NCBI GenBank assembly: GCA_027030425.1
Contig: JALVEW010000031.1
Coordinates: 1-44,548, forward strand
DNA length: 44,548 nt
Direction of reading: 5' to 3'
Source of the DNA: Sedimenticola sp.
GTDB taxonomy: Bacteria > Pseudomonadota > Gammaproteobacteria > Chromatiales > Chromatiaceae
How positions within the stretch are numbered: the first letter of the stretch is position 1; the number at the start of each line of letters is the position of its first letter. A model generated the notes under the pieces. The model was not told where the DNA came from and did no database searches. It worked only from the letters and a program-made list of their open reading frames with translations. This document shows positions 14,503 to 23,250 of this stretch, piece after piece. Position numbers and translations under genes: made by a program.

Positions 14503-14976
14503 ATGAGACTTTCAACCAAAGGCCGCTACGCGGTCACCGCCATGCTGGATCTGGCCTTGAACGGTCAGGATGGCCCTGTCACCCTTGCCGACATCTCCGA
14601 GAATCAGGGTATTTCCCTGTCTTACCTCGAGCAGCTGTTCGCCGCGCTTCGTGCCAAGAAACTGGTTCGCGGCGTGCGTGGTCCCGGTGGTGGGTATTTC
14701 CTCGGTCGCGAGGCGGACGAGATATCCATTGCCAACATCATCTGCGCTGTTGACGAGTGGGTTGAGTTCACTCGTTGCCAAGGCAAACAGGACTGCCGGG
14801 GCGGCCAACGCTGCCTGACTCACAGCCTGTGGGATGACTTGAGTAGGCAAATATATGATTTTCTTGAGGAAATCACCCTTGCCGACTTGGTGGAGCGGGG
14901 CCGTAATTCTGATGCCGGCTGCCACAAGCACAAAGATGAAGATCTGCTGGACGAGATGACCGGAAAGGCCGCGTAA
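14503..14976 (+). CDS. iscR: Rrf2-family Fe-S regulator IscR
   Basis: 157 residues. The N-terminal winged helix shows the family opening [19 protein letters not shown] and the wing [10 protein letters not shown] (60-69). The [2Fe-2S] ligands have the exact E. coli spacing: C92, C98, C104 and H107 in [18 protein letters not shown]. IscR senses Fe-S status: the holo form represses the isc operon, and both forms act on further targets. GAGGA precedes the ATG. Unlike the usual arrangement, iscS, iscU and iscA do not follow. The next gene on the strand is yceD, 65 bases away, with its own strong promoter. Sequence points to IscR itself rather than NsrR or CymR, whose cysteine spacing differs. Confidence 0.93.
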   Translation: MRLSTKGRYAVTAMLDLALNGQDGPVTLADISENQGISLSYLEQLFAALRAKKLVRGVRGPGGGYFLGREADEISIANIICAVDEWVEFTRCQGKQDCRGGQRCLTHSLWDDLSRQIYDFLEEITLADLVERGRNSDAGCHKHKDEDLLDEMTGKAA

Positions 14977-15003
14977 GTAACAGGCAGGTTAAGGGAAAAT
15001 CCT

Positions 15004-15032
15004 TTGACCTGACAGGTACTTTTCAATATCAT
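15004..15032 (+). promoter_or_regulatory. Sigma-70 promoter in front of yceD
   Basis: TTGACC at 15004-15009 and TATCAT at 15027-15032 with an ideal 17-base spacer; each box has one deviation from consensus. Transcription should start near 15038-15040, only 2-4 bases before the yceD ATG at 15042, which predicts an almost leaderless mRNA. Confidence 0.75.
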
Positions 15033-15041
15033 ACGCCGCTT

Positions 15042-15566
15042 ATGTCGCAGCGTATTCCTGATCGCGTCGATCCGTGGCGTCTTGCCGAGCAGGGGGAAAC
15101 CCTTTCTGGTCGGATGCCGCTGCATGCATTGCCGCGTCTTGCCGTCTTGTTGCAGGATGCCGATGATGAAGCCGCGTTTACCATGCGTTTTGGCAAGGAT
15201 CGGGATCGCCGTTCCACAGTGAACCTGACGGTGCAGGCCAGGCTGGTGCTCGAATGCCAGCGCTGTCTGGACAACATGACGCTGGAAGTGGATGCGGAAA
15301 CGCCCATGGCGCTGGTGAGCGGCCCCATGGAAGCGGAGCAGCTGCCCAGTGAGCTTGATCCGCTCATGCTGGGGCCGGAGGAGTACCTGGATATTGCTGC
15401 GCTAGTTGAAGACGAGTTGCTGCTGGCGATTCCCGCTTCACCCAGGCATGCCCATAATGACTGCGCGCATCATGGGAAGCAGGGCAGCGTGAAGCCGGCA
15501 GACAACCAGGAAGACAACCCTTTCGCCATCCTTGCCAAGCTCAAGGAAGGCGGAAACCACAATTGA
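15042..15566 (+). CDS. yceD: YceD, 23S rRNA accumulation protein (DUF177)
   Basis: 174 residues. Matches the family in the N-terminal DPWRLAEQG, the central ECQRCL (C-x-x-C, zinc-like) and the C-terminal DLLAL-type stretch AALVEDELLLAIPASP followed by NPFAILAKL. YceD is conserved next to rpmF throughout bacteria and is needed for normal 23S rRNA levels in E. coli and plants; the molecular mechanism is not settled. No Shine-Dalgarno is present before the ATG, in line with the predicted start of transcription a few bases upstream. The similarity with E. coli begins within the first dozen residues, so a later start is unlikely. First gene of the yceD-rpmF-plsX-fab cluster. Confidence 0.93.
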   Translation: MSQRIPDRVDPWRLAEQGETLSGRMPLHALPRLAVLLQDADDEAAFTMRFGKDRDRRSTVNLTVQARLVLECQRCLDNMTLEVDAETPMALVSGPMEAEQLPSELDPLMLGPEEYLDIAALVEDELLLAIPASPRHAHNDCAHHGKQGSVKPADNQEDNPFAILAKLKEGGNHN

Positions 15567-15587
15567 GAAATTGCAGGAGATAGCCCC

Positions 15588-15758
15588 ATGGCCGTACAGA
15601 AAAGCCGTAAAACCCCGTCCAGGCGAGGCATGCGCCGTTCACACGACGCCCTCAAGCCCGAGACCCTGTCCATCGATCCCACTTCCGGTGAGACCCATCT
15701 GCGTCACCATGTAAGCCCGGATGGTTTCTATCGCGGTCGCAAGGTAGTCAACGACTGA
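15588..15758 (+). CDS. rpmF: Ribosomal protein L32
   Basis: 56 residues, reading [20 protein letters not shown] at the N-terminus and [17 protein letters not shown] at the C-terminus, the standard bacterial L32. It lacks the zinc-binding cysteines of the C+ paralogue, as in E. coli. It starts at the ATG after GCAGGAGATAG (good AGGAG) 22 bases behind yceD. L32 is a small protein of the 50S subunit near the exit of the peptidyl transferase centre. The coupling of this gene to plsX and fab genes is a conserved link between ribosome and membrane synthesis. Confidence 0.98.
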   Translation: MAVQKSRKTPSRRGMRRSHDALKPETLSIDPTSGETHLRHHVSPDGFYRGRKVVND

Positions 15759-15784
15759 AGATGCACCCAGTCGGTAGGAAACAG

Positions 15785-15815
15785 ACTCCGGTCGTTTGCT
15801 GAGAACTTCCGGAGT
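15785..15815 (+). promoter_or_regulatory. Hairpin covering the plsX ribosome binding site
   Basis: ACTCCGG (15785-15791) and CCGGAGT (15809-15815) form a perfect 7-bp stem with a 17-base loop. The 3' arm includes the plsX Shine-Dalgarno GGAG (15811-15814), and TTTCTTTT follows. It could act as a weak intrinsic terminator or attenuator after rpmF, or mask the plsX start. Confidence 0.55.
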
Positions 15816-15822
15816 TTCTTTT

Positions 15823-16848
15823 GTGACGAAGAAAATCACCATAGCCCTGGATGCCATGGGCGGCGATCACGGCGTATCCGTCGTGGTGCCGGCTGCCCTG
15901 AACTATGTCAGGGAACATCCAGATCAGGCATTGATCCTGGTTGGTCGGGAAGAGGCTATTCGCGAGCAGTTGCCTGATGGCTTGCCCGAGGGCCTGAGCA
16001 TACATCCTGCTTCCCAGGAAGTTGGCATGGATGAACTGCCTTCCCAGGCCCTGCGCAAGAAGAAGGATTCCTCCATGCGCGTGGCCCTGGATCTGGTCAA
16101 ATCCGGCGAGGCCGACGCCTGCGTGAGTGCGGGCAATACCGGCGCGCTCATGGCCACCGCCCGTTTCGTGCTGAAGATGCTGCCCAACGTGGATAGGCCC
16201 GCCATCATTACCGCTTTGCCCGCGGTGAACGGCCGCACCTGGATGCTGGATCTGGGGGCCAACGTGGATTGCACGGCCGAGCACCTGTTCCAGTTCGCCG
16301 TCATGGGTTCGGAATTGGTAAGCGTGGTGGATGACATCACCAGCCCCCAGGTGGGCCTGCTGAACATCGGCCAGGAAGAGATCAAGGGCAACGAGCAGGT
16401 GAAGGGCGCCCATGAACTGCTGCGCCATGCTTCGCTGAACTACATCGGTTATGTGGAAGGCGACGATATCTATCTCAACCAGGACGTGGATATCGTGGTC
16501 ACGGACGGCTTCATTGGCAATGTCGCCCTGAAGACCAGCGAAGGCGTGGCCAAGATGATTCGCGGCAATCTCAAGGAAGGGTTCAGCAGAAACATCCTTA
16601 CCAGGCTCTCCGCCCTGTTTGCCCTGCCTGTGCTCAGGGGCCTGAGCCGGCGCATCGACCCGCGCCGCTATAACGGCGCCAGCCTGCTTGGCCTGCGTGG
16701 CGTGGTGGTCAAGAGCCATGGCGGCACTGATGCCCTGGGTTATGCCCACGCCATAGACATCGCCGCCAAGACGGTACGGGCGGATATTGCCGCGCGTATC
16801 GAAGAAGGCGTCACCCGCCACCTGGAAACCCTGAGGAAGCCGGCATGA
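15823..16848 (+). CDS. plsX: Phosphate acyltransferase PlsX
   Basis: 341 residues from GTG at 15823, eight bases after GGAG; a TTG 27 bases upstream in frame would lie in the hairpin and adds residues not typical of the family. Landmarks: [13 protein letters not shown] (4-16), [10 protein letters not shown], NVGxE-like [32 protein letters not shown] and [12 protein letters not shown]. PlsX makes acyl-phosphate from acyl-ACP and phosphate for PlsY in phospholipid synthesis, acting at the cytoplasmic face. The stop overlaps the fabH start (ATGA), showing translational coupling. Confidence 0.97.
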   Translation: MTKKITIALDAMGGDHGVSVVVPAALNYVREHPDQALILVGREEAIREQLPDGLPEGLSIHPASQEVGMDELPSQALRKKKDSSMRVALDLVKSGEADACVSAGNTGALMATARFVLKMLPNVDRPAIITALPAVNGRTWMLDLGANVDCTAEHLFQFAVMGSELVSVVDDITSPQVGLLNIGQEEIKGNEQVKGAHELLRHASLNYIGYVEGDDIYLNQDVDIVVTDGFIGNVALKTSEGVAKMIRGNLKEGFSRNILTRLSALFALPVLRGLSRRIDPRRYNGASLLGLRGVVVKSHGGTDALGYAHAIDIAAKTVRADIAARIEEGVTRHLETLRKPA

Positions 16849-17825
16849 GCATCTATTCGAGAATCGCAGGCACGGGCAGCTATCTGCCGGAGAAAGTGCT
16901 CAGCAACCAGGATCTGGAAAAGATGGTGGAGACCTCCGACCAGTGGATTCAGGAACGCACGGGCATCAGAAAGCGCCATATTGCCGCAGATGACCAGACG
17001 ACCTGTGATCTGGCGGAGCAGGCGGCGCGCCAAGCCCTGGAAGCGGCTGGCCGAACCCCGGAAGACCTGGATCTCATCGTCGTGGCCACCACCACGCCGG
17101 ACAAGATCTTTCCCAGCACCGCCTGCCTGCTGCAGCAGCGCTTGGGCAATCACGGCTGCGCGGCTTTCGACATACAGGCCGTGTGCACGGGGTTCGTCTA
17201 TGCCATGGGCGTGGCGGACAAGTTCATCAAGACTGGCGCGGCCCGTACCGTGCTGGTCGTCGGCGCGGAGACCCTGTCGCGCATCGTGGACTGGACGGAC
17301 CGGGGCACCTGTATTCTCTTCGGTGATGGCGCTGGCGCCATGGTGCTGGAGGCTTCCGAGGAACCGGGCATTCTGTCCACCCACCTGCACGCGGATGGCG
17401 CCTATGAGGAACTGTTGCATGTGCCGGGTGGTATCTCTGGTGGTTTCGATATGGACATTCCCTCATCCGGAGATCCTCATTTTATCCAGATGAAGGGCAA
17501 CGAAGTATTCAAGATGGCCGTCAACACCCTGGGGCGCATCGTGGACGAGACCCTGGCGGCCAACGATATGAAAAAGGCTGATATCGACTGGCTTGTGCCT
17601 CATCAGGCCAATATCCGAATCATCAAGGCCACGGCGCGCAAGTTGTCCATGGACATGGACAACGTGGTGGTCACCGTGGACGAACATGGCAACACCTCTG
17701 CCGCTTCCGTCCCCCTGGCCCTGGACACCGCCGTGCGCGACGGCCGTATCAAGCGGGATGAAACCCTGCTGCTGGAAGCTTTTGGCGGCGGGTTCACCTG
17801 GGGCTCCATTCTTCTCAAGTACTGA
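16845..17825 (+). CDS. fabH: Beta-ketoacyl-ACP synthase III
   Basis: 326 residues. The catalytic triad of KAS III is visible: C114 ([12 protein letters not shown]), H253 ([10 protein letters not shown]) and N283 ([10 protein letters not shown]). The C-terminal glycine-rich loop is [14 protein letters not shown]. It condenses acetyl-CoA (or another primer) with malonyl-ACP to start each fatty acid, and so sets the primer preference. The start ATG overlaps the plsX stop. Next to plsX and fabD as in most gammaproteobacteria. Confidence 0.98.
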   Translation: MSIYSRIAGTGSYLPEKVLSNQDLEKMVETSDQWIQERTGIRKRHIAADDQTTCDLAEQAARQALEAAGRTPEDLDLIVVATTTPDKIFPSTACLLQQRLGNHGCAAFDIQAVCTGFVYAMGVADKFIKTGAARTVLVVGAETLSRIVDWTDRGTCILFGDGAGAMVLEASEEPGILSTHLHADGAYEELLHVPGGISGGFDMDIPSSGDPHFIQMKGNEVFKMAVNTLGRIVDETLAANDMKKADIDWLVPHQANIRIIKATARKLSMDMDNVVVTVDEHGNTSAASVPLALDTAVRDGRIKRDETLLLEAFGGGFTWGSILLKY

Positions 17826-17839
17826 TTTTCCGTATCTCA

Positions 17840-18781
17840 ATGAGCAAACACACAGGCATCATCTTTCCCGGTCAGGGCTCTCAGAGCGTGGGCATGCTGG
17901 GTTCCTTGGCCGAGCAGTATCCCCTTGTCCGCGAAACCTTCGAAGAAGGCGCCGACGCCCTGGGCAGGGATTTGTGGAGTCTGGCCAGCGAAGGCCCGGC
18001 CGAGGCGCTGAACCAGACAGAAAACACCCAGCCCGCCATGCTTGCCGCCGGCATTGCCGTGTACCGCCTGTGGCGGAACCAGGGCGGCCCGGCTGGTGAT
18101 ATCATGGCCGGTCACAGCCTGGGGGAATACAGCGCTCTGGCCGCGGCTGGCGCCCTGGGCTTTGCTGATGCCCTCAAGCTGGTGGCGGCCCGCGGACAGT
18201 TCATGCAGCAGGCCGTGCCGGCAGGGAAGGGGGCCATGGCCGCCATCCTGGGACTGGATGACGACGCCGTTAGGGAACTGTGCGCCCGGGCAGCCCAGGG
18301 AGAAGTGGCGGAAGCGGTGAACTTCAACTCTCCCGGCCAGGTGGTCATCGCCGGTGACAAGACAGCCATTGAAAGAGCCATCGGCCTGGCCAAGGATGCC
18401 GGCGCCAAGCGGGCGCTGCTGCTGCCGGTGAGCGTGCCTTCCCATTGCGCCCTGATGAAGCCTGCCGCCGACGAGCTGGCGGCCATGCTCGCGGACATCG
18501 AGGTGCGCCTCCCCGAAATCCCCGTATTGCACAACGTGGACGTGGCCGAGGCCGCGGATGCCAATGCCATTCGGGACAAGCTGGTGAAGCAGCTCTATCA
18601 ACCCGTGCGCTGGGTGGAGACCATCCAGACCATGAAGGCGCGGGGCGCCGGGCTGTTTCTGGAGCCTGGTCCCGGCAAGGTGCTCACGGGCCTGGGCAAG
18701 CGCATCGACAAGACCCTGACATTCCTGCCGGTACTGGATCCGGCATCCCTGGACAAAGCACTGGAGGCCTGTAATGCCTGA
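17840..18781 (+). CDS. fabD: Malonyl-CoA:ACP transacylase
   Basis: 313 residues. Opens with GIIFPGQGSQSVGML, typical for FabD, has the nucleophile S93 in AGHSLGEYSALAAAGAL, and the second catalytic histidine H202 in VPSHCALMKP. It moves the malonyl group from CoA to the phosphopantetheine arm of AcpP for chain elongation in the cytosol. It begins 14 bases after fabH, and its last 8 bases overlap fabG, so expression of the three is coupled. Confidence 0.98.
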   Translation: MSKHTGIIFPGQGSQSVGMLGSLAEQYPLVRETFEEGADALGRDLWSLASEGPAEALNQTENTQPAMLAAGIAVYRLWRNQGGPAGDIMAGHSLGEYSALAAAGALGFADALKLVAARGQFMQQAVPAGKGAMAAILGLDDDAVRELCARAAQGEVAEAVNFNSPGQVVIAGDKTAIERAIGLAKDAGAKRALLLPVSVPSHCALMKPAADELAAMLADIEVRLPEIPVLHNVDVAEAADANAIRDKLVKQLYQPVRWVETIQTMKARGAGLFLEPGPGKVLTGLGKRIDKTLTFLPVLDPASLDKALEACNA

Positions 18782-19514
18782 CAAGACCATCGCCCTGGTA
18801 ACCGGCGCCAGCCGTGGTATCGGCCGCGCCATTGCCACCCGCCTGGGAGCGGATGGCATGACCGTCATCGGCACCGCCACTTCCGAGGGTGGTGCGGAAG
18901 CCATCAGCGCGTATTTCAAGGAAGCAGGCATCGAAGGCGAGGGCATGAAGCTGGATGTATCTGATGCCGAATCCGTAAACGAGGTAGTCAGCGCCATTAC
19001 CGACAAATACGGTGCCGCCACCGTGCTGGTGAACAATGCCGGCATCACCCGGGACAACCTGCTCATGCGCATGAAGCCCGAGGAATGGGATGCGGTCATC
19101 AACACCAATCTCAGTTCGCTCTATCGTGTATGCAAGGCCTGTATCCGCGGCATGATGAAGGCCAAGAGCGGACGCATCATCAATATCGCCTCGGTGGTGG
19201 GCAGCAGTGGCAACGCTGGCCAGACCAATTACTCTGCCGCCAAGGCGGGCATGCTGGGCTTCACCAAATCCCTGGCTCAGGAAGTCGGTTCCCGGGGTAT
19301 TACGGTGAACGCCGTGGCGCCCGGCTTCATCGATACGGATATGACCCGTGAACTGCCCGAGGCCCAGCGGGAGGCGCTGCTGGGTGCCATTCCCCTGGGA
19401 CGCCTGGGCTCCGCCGAGGAGGTGGCTGCCGCCGTGGCCTTCCTGGCTTCGGATGATGCCGCCTATGTGACCGGCACCACCCTGCATGTGAACGGTGGCA
19501 TGTACATGGCCTGA
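18774..19514 (+). CDS. fabG: 3-oxoacyl-ACP reductase
   Basis: 246 residues, a short-chain dehydrogenase. The NADPH-binding TGASRGIG is at 10-17, NNAG at 87-90, and the catalytic triad S140, Y153, K157 follows (NIASVVGSS, YSAAKAG). The C-terminus ends GGMYMA as in classical FabG. It carries out the first reduction of each elongation cycle. Overlaps fabD by 8 bases. A 317-base gap with its own promoter separates it from acpP. Confidence 0.97.
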   Translation: MPDKTIALVTGASRGIGRAIATRLGADGMTVIGTATSEGGAEAISAYFKEAGIEGEGMKLDVSDAESVNEVVSAITDKYGAATVLVNNAGITRDNLLMRMKPEEWDAVINTNLSSLYRVCKACIRGMMKAKSGRIINIASVVGSSGNAGQTNYSAAKAGMLGFTKSLAQEVGSRGITVNAVAPGFIDTDMTRELPEAQREALLGAIPLGRLGSAEEVAAAVAFLASDDAAYVTGTTLHVNGGMYMA

Positions 19515-19545
19515 TGCTGGGCTTCGGGATTCCCGGGTTTTAGCG

Positions 19546-19641
19546 GGGATACTGCCTGCTCGGAAAAACGCCGTAAATACATCCTTGTAGGCTCCACGTC
19601 GGCATCCATGCCTCCAAGGTTTTCTGAGCAGACAGTATCCC
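19546..19641. repeat. Palindromic element with 22-bp imperfect terminal arms between fabG and acpP
   Basis: Arms at 19546-19567 and 19620-19641 (beginning GGGATACTG) match over 22 bp with two differences. The 52-bp core contains GTAAATACATCC and GGCATCCATGCC-like short palindromes of the kind found in dispersed gammaproteobacterial repeats. It sits behind fabG and may stop transcription from the upstream cluster, leaving acpP to its own promoter. Confidence 0.7.
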
Positions 19642-19748
19642 GGCCTTGTTCAAGACCTGGAAATTTAATGACAACCCTTTGATTAACTTGTAGAATTCCT
19701 TGCGATTCTGCTTCCGGGAATTGATCGGAAATTGACTGAATGGCGGAT

Positions 19749-19777
19749 TTGGCTGGCAGACGAATTCCGCATACAAT
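19749..19777 (+). promoter_or_regulatory. Sigma-70 promoter of acpP
   Basis: TTGGCT (19749-19754) and TACAAT (19772-19777) with a 17-base spacer. Predicted start near 19784, about 48 bases before the acpP ATG. A separate strong acpP promoter fits the high demand for this protein. The rest of the gap (19642-19748) is AT-rich and holds further promoter-like hexamers (for example TTGACT at 19732). Confidence 0.6.
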
Positions 19778-19831
19778 ACGACGTTAATGCGCGGCGCCTG
19801 GATCGCGCTCTACTGGAGGAAAAATACGAAA

Positions 19832-20068
19832 ATGAGCAGCATTGAAGAACGTGTCAAAAAGATTGTCGCTGAACAGCTTGGTGTGAGCGAGGATGAAGTG
19901 ACTCCCAACGCTTCCTTCATCGACGACCTGGGCGCTGACTCCCTTGACGCAGTTGAACTGGTGATGGCTCTGGAAGAAGAGTTCGAGTGTGAAATTCCTG
20001 ATGAGGAAGCAGAAAACATCACTACTCTGCAGCAGGCAGTGGATTACATCAACAAAGCCAACGGCTGA
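19832..20068 (+). CDS. acpP: Acyl carrier protein
   Basis: 78 residues from the ATG after GGAGGA (19815-19820). The phosphopantetheine attachment serine is S37 in the invariant [10 protein letters not shown]; helix II is acidic ([21 protein letters not shown]), as required for contacts with the Fab enzymes. The frame extends upstream, but [16 protein letters not shown] is the family start. It carries the growing acyl chain in fatty acid, lipid A and lipoate synthesis. It is flanked by its own promoter and by a strong terminator-like hairpin, which would let it be made in excess over fabF. Confidence 0.99.
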   Translation: MSSIEERVKKIVAEQLGVSEDEVTPNASFIDDLGADSLDAVELVMALEEEFECEIPDEEAENITTLQQAVDYINKANG

Positions 20069-20085
20069 TTCATCGCTGGCTGATC

Positions 20086-20151
20086 AAGCCGCGGATTTCC
20101 GCTCAGACGCCGTGTGCGAAAGCGCATGGCGTTCCGGGAATCGCGGCTTTT
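20086..20151 (+). terminator. Composite hairpin between acpP and fabF (terminator or attenuator)
   Basis: The outer arms AAGCCGCG (20086-20093) and CGCGGCTT (20142-20149) enclose an inner stem of 11 pairs (with G-T pairs) capped by a GAAA tetraloop (20117-20120). Four T residues end the structure at 20151. It lies between the acpP stop and the fabF start and would partly stop transcription after acpP. Confidence 0.7.
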
Positions 20152-20179
20152 GATTAATGTACACACAGAGGTTTCCTTG

Positions 20180-21424
20180 ATGTCCAAAAGAAGGGTAGTA
20201 GTCACAGGGCTGGGCATGGTCTCGCCCGTCGGTCTCGATGTCGTCAGCAGCTGGGAGAACATCCTCGCCGGCAAGAGCGGTATCAAGCCCATTACGCATC
20301 TGGATATAGAGCCGTTCAGCGTTCGTTTCGGCGGACCTATCTATGACTTCGACATCGAGCAATACATTCCGAAAAAGGAAGCCCGCAAGATGGACAAGTT
20401 CATCCACTACGGCATCGCCGCGGCGGATCAGGCCATCAAGGACGCGGGCATCGAGGTGACCGAGGAAAACGCCAACCGTATCGGCGTGGTGGTGGGTTCC
20501 GGTATCGGCGGCATCACCGGCATCGAGCAGGGCTATGCAGCCTACCTGAAAGGTGGTCCAAGAAAGATCTCGCCCTTTTTCGTGCCGGCGAATATCGTCA
20601 ACATGGTGGCAGGACATATCTCCATCATCAACGGTTTCAAAGGACCCAATATTTCCATTGTGTCCGCCTGCAGCACCGGCGCGCACTGCATTGCCGACGG
20701 TATGCGCATGATTCAGTATGGCACCAGCGACGTCATCATTGCCGGTGGCGCGGAAATGGCCACATCTCCCACGGGACTGGGCGGTTTCGCCGCGGCTCGG
20801 GCCCTGTCCACGCGCAACGATGATCCCCAGGCGGCCAGCCGTCCCTGGGACAAGGATAGGGACGGCTTCGTCCTTTCCGATGGCGCCGGCGTGGTGGTCA
20901 TCGAGGAACTGGAACACGCTCGCGCCCGGGGCGCCAACATCTATTGTGAGCTGGTGGGTGCTGGCATGAACTCCGACGCCTACCACATGACGTCGCCCTC
21001 TCCCGGTGGTGAAGGGGCTGCCGAATGCATGCGCCTGGCCATGGAAGACGGCGGCATCAACCCCGAGGAAGTGGACTATGTGAATGCCCATGGCACGTCC
21101 ACGCCCGCCGGTGACGTGGCGGAAACCATGGCCATGAAAAAAGCCTTTGGCGACCATGCCTACAAGCTCTGCGTGAGTTCCACCAAGTCCATGACCGGTC
21201 ATATGCTCGGCGCTGCCGGTGGCGCGGAAGCCGTGTTCACCATCCTCGCCCTGCGTGACCAGGTGGCGCCCCCCACCATCAACCTGGACAATCCGGATCC
21301 CGAGTGTGACCTGGATTATGTGCCCCATACCGCCCGGGAAATGCCCATGGAAGTGGCCCTGTCCAATTCCTTCGGCTTCGGCGGCACCAACGGCACCCTG
21401 GCTTTCCGACTGCTCAAGGATTGA
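20180..21424 (+). CDS. fabF: Beta-ketoacyl-ACP synthase II
   Basis: 414 residues starting at the ATG of [12 protein letters not shown], with AGAGG upstream; the frame is open for another 22 codons but without family similarity. Catalytic residues: C164 ([12 protein letters not shown]), H304 ([11 protein letters not shown]) and H341 ([14 protein letters not shown]). The thiolase-type fold ends in [16 protein letters not shown]. It elongates acyl-ACP with malonyl-ACP, including the palmitoleate to cis-vaccenate step that adjusts membrane fluidity. The stop codon overlaps the TTG start of pabC. Confidence 0.98.
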   Translation: MSKRRVVVTGLGMVSPVGLDVVSSWENILAGKSGIKPITHLDIEPFSVRFGGPIYDFDIEQYIPKKEARKMDKFIHYGIAAADQAIKDAGIEVTEENANRIGVVVGSGIGGITGIEQGYAAYLKGGPRKISPFFVPANIVNMVAGHISIINGFKGPNISIVSACSTGAHCIADGMRMIQYGTSDVIIAGGAEMATSPTGLGGFAAARALSTRNDDPQAASRPWDKDRDGFVLSDGAGVVVIEELEHARARGANIYCELVGAGMNSDAYHMTSPSPGGEGAAECMRLAMEDGGINPEEVDYVNAHGTSTPAGDVAETMAMKKAFGDHAYKLCVSSTKSMTGHMLGAAGGAEAVFTILALRDQVAPPTINLDNPDPECDLDYVPHTAREMPMEVALSNSFGFGGTNGTLAFRLLKD

Positions 21425-22227
21425 TTGCTTCTCTCGTCAACGGCATCCCCGGGAACCAGGCCTCCATCCTGGACCGGGGATTGCAGTTTGGTGACGGCCT
21501 TTTCGAAACCCTGGCGATCGTCGAAGGGCAGCCCTGTCTCTGGGACAGCCATGTTGCCCGCCTGGCCGCCAGTTGCGCCCGCCTGGGCATTCCCATGCCG
21601 GATACGGGCGTACTGAAGAATGAAGCCCGGGAACTCATTGGCGGCCAGCAGCAGGCCGTGCTCAAGATCATTCTGACACGCGGCTGCAGCGAGCGCGGCT
21701 ATGCGTCTGCCGATGCGGGCGCCACGCGTATTCTGTCCCTGTTTTCCTGGGATGGTCCTGCCCATACCCCGCTGCGGGTTGCTGTCCTGTCCCGGCGCCT
21801 GGGGCTGAATCCCTCCCTTGCCGGCCTCAAGCATCTCAACCGCCTGGAGCAGGTCATGGCCCGGCGGGAGCTGCCCGCGGACGCCGGGGAAGGTGTCATG
21901 CTGGACATAGAAGGCCGGCTGGCGGAAGGAATCGCCGCCAACATCTTCCTGCAGCAGGCTGACCGCCTGTTGACACCCCGGCTGGATGAATGCGGCGTGG
22001 CGGGGGTGGTGCGGCAGCTCATCATGGATACCGGGCAAGACATGGATATGCCCGTGGAGGAGACAAGGCTGTATCTGCAGGACCTGTTGAATGCCGATGC
22101 GCTCTATTTCAGCAGTTCCCTGCTGGGCATACGCCGGGTTTACGCCATCATTGGCCAGGATTGGCAACCTGGTCTGGAGACCCACCCCGTGATGGAGGCC
22201 GCGCGGAGGCGCGTTTTGGCGCCATGA
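21421..22227 (+). CDS. pabC: Aminodeoxychorismate lyase
   Basis: 268 residues from a TTG that overlaps the fabF stop (TTGA), with AAGGA just upstream. Fold-type IV PLP enzyme: the lysine that binds PLP is K137 in [14 protein letters not shown]; the N-terminus has the typical [14 protein letters not shown] (17-30), and IAANIFL lies in the cofactor phosphate region. It splits 4-amino-4-deoxychorismate to p-aminobenzoate and pyruvate for folate. Branched-chain and D-amino acid aminotransferases share the fold, but the position between fabF and mltG is the classical pabC site. Its last four bases are the ATGA that starts mltG. Confidence 0.94.
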   Translation: MIASLVNGIPGNQASILDRGLQFGDGLFETLAIVEGQPCLWDSHVARLAASCARLGIPMPDTGVLKNEARELIGGQQQAVLKIILTRGCSERGYASADAGATRILSLFSWDGPAHTPLRVAVLSRRLGLNPSLAGLKHLNRLEQVMARRELPADAGEGVMLDIEGRLAEGIAANIFLQQADRLLTPRLDECGVAGVVRQLIMDTGQDMDMPVEETRLYLQDLLNADALYFSSSLLGIRRVYAIIGQDWQPGLETHPVMEAARRRVLAP

Positions 22228-23243
22228 TCCGGATAACCCTGAAACTGCTGCTCAAGGCCACCCTGGCCGTGGTGCTGCTGGGCGGTATCCTGGGGACATT
22301 GGTCTGGTACCAGTACAGGGATTTTCTCGCCCAACCCCTGGAGATTCCCGACCAGGGCATGACTCTGACCATACCCCAGGGCATGTCCCTGAGGGGGCTG
22401 GCGGCACGGCTGGAAAAGGATGGCATACTGGATGATGCCCGCTTGTTACGCTTGTACGGGCGGCTGCATCATGAGGCCACCCGGATCAAGGCGGGAGAAT
22501 ATCATCTGCCTTCCGGCCTTACGCCAGTGGCCTTGCTGGATCTGCTGGTGGCCGGCAAGACCATCAGCCATTCCATCACCTTGGTGGAAGGCTGGACCTT
22601 CGAGCAGATGATGCGGGCCATCCATGCTCATAAGCAACTGGAGCACCAGCTGAAGGGACTGTCCAATGAAGAAATCATGGCCCGTCTGGGGCATGCCGGA
22701 GAACACCCCGAGGGGCGCTTCTTCCCCGATACCTATCACTTTCCCCGGGGTTTTTCCGACCTGGAACTGCTGCGCCGGGCCTATGATGCCATGGAAGCAC
22801 AGCTGGCCGCGGCCTGGAAGGAAAGAGAGGAGAATCTACCCTTGGAAACTCCGTATGAAATGCTCATCCTCGCTTCCATCGTGGAGAAGGAGACCGGCCA
22901 GGCAGGGGAGCGCGACCGCATCGCCGGGGTGTTCATCCGCCGTTTGCAGAAGGGCATGAAACTGCAGACGGATCCCACGGTCATCTACGGCATGGGCGCC
23001 AGCTACAAAGGCAACATCCGCCGCAAGGACCTGCGCAAGGCCACGCCCTACAACACCTATGTAATTCCCGGGCTGCCGCCCACGCCCATCTGCATGCCGG
23101 GACGGGACGCGCTTCTGGCCGTGGCCCACCCCGCAAAGGAGAAAGCTCTGTACTTCGTGGCCAGAGGTGACGGCAGCCACCAGTTTTCTGCTACCCTGAA
23201 ACAGCACAATGCCGCAGTGCGCAAATATCAGCTCGGAAAATAA
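22224..23243 (+). CDS. mltG: Endolytic murein transglycosylase MltG
   Basis: 339 residues with one N-terminal membrane anchor (about 9-28). The LysM-like subdomain (about 45-110) is followed by the YceG catalytic domain with the essential glutamate E221 in LASIVEKETG; TDPTVIYG and YNTYVIPGLPPTPI are further family marks. MltG cuts newly made glycan strands at the inner membrane and so limits chain length; it works near the PBP1/RodA machinery. Start ATG overlaps the pabC stop; tmk follows after 7 bases. Confidence 0.96.
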   Translation: MIRITLKLLLKATLAVVLLGGILGTLVWYQYRDFLAQPLEIPDQGMTLTIPQGMSLRGLAARLEKDGILDDARLLRLYGRLHHEATRIKAGEYHLPSGLTPVALLDLLVAGKTISHSITLVEGWTFEQMMRAIHAHKQLEHQLKGLSNEEIMARLGHAGEHPEGRFFPDTYHFPRGFSDLELLRRAYDAMEAQLAAAWKEREENLPLETPYEMLILASIVEKETGQAGERDRIAGVFIRRLQKGMKLQTDPTVIYGMGASYKGNIRRKDLRKATPYNTYVIPGLPPTPICMPGRDALLAVAHPAKEKALYFVARGDGSHQFSATLKQHNAAVRKYQLGK

Positions 23244-23250
23244 GACCATC

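Noticed and set aside
15796-15822. TTG start for plsX
   Set aside because: Lies inside the hairpin loop; the GTG at 15823 has a Shine-Dalgarno at correct distance and gives the normal PlsX N-terminus.
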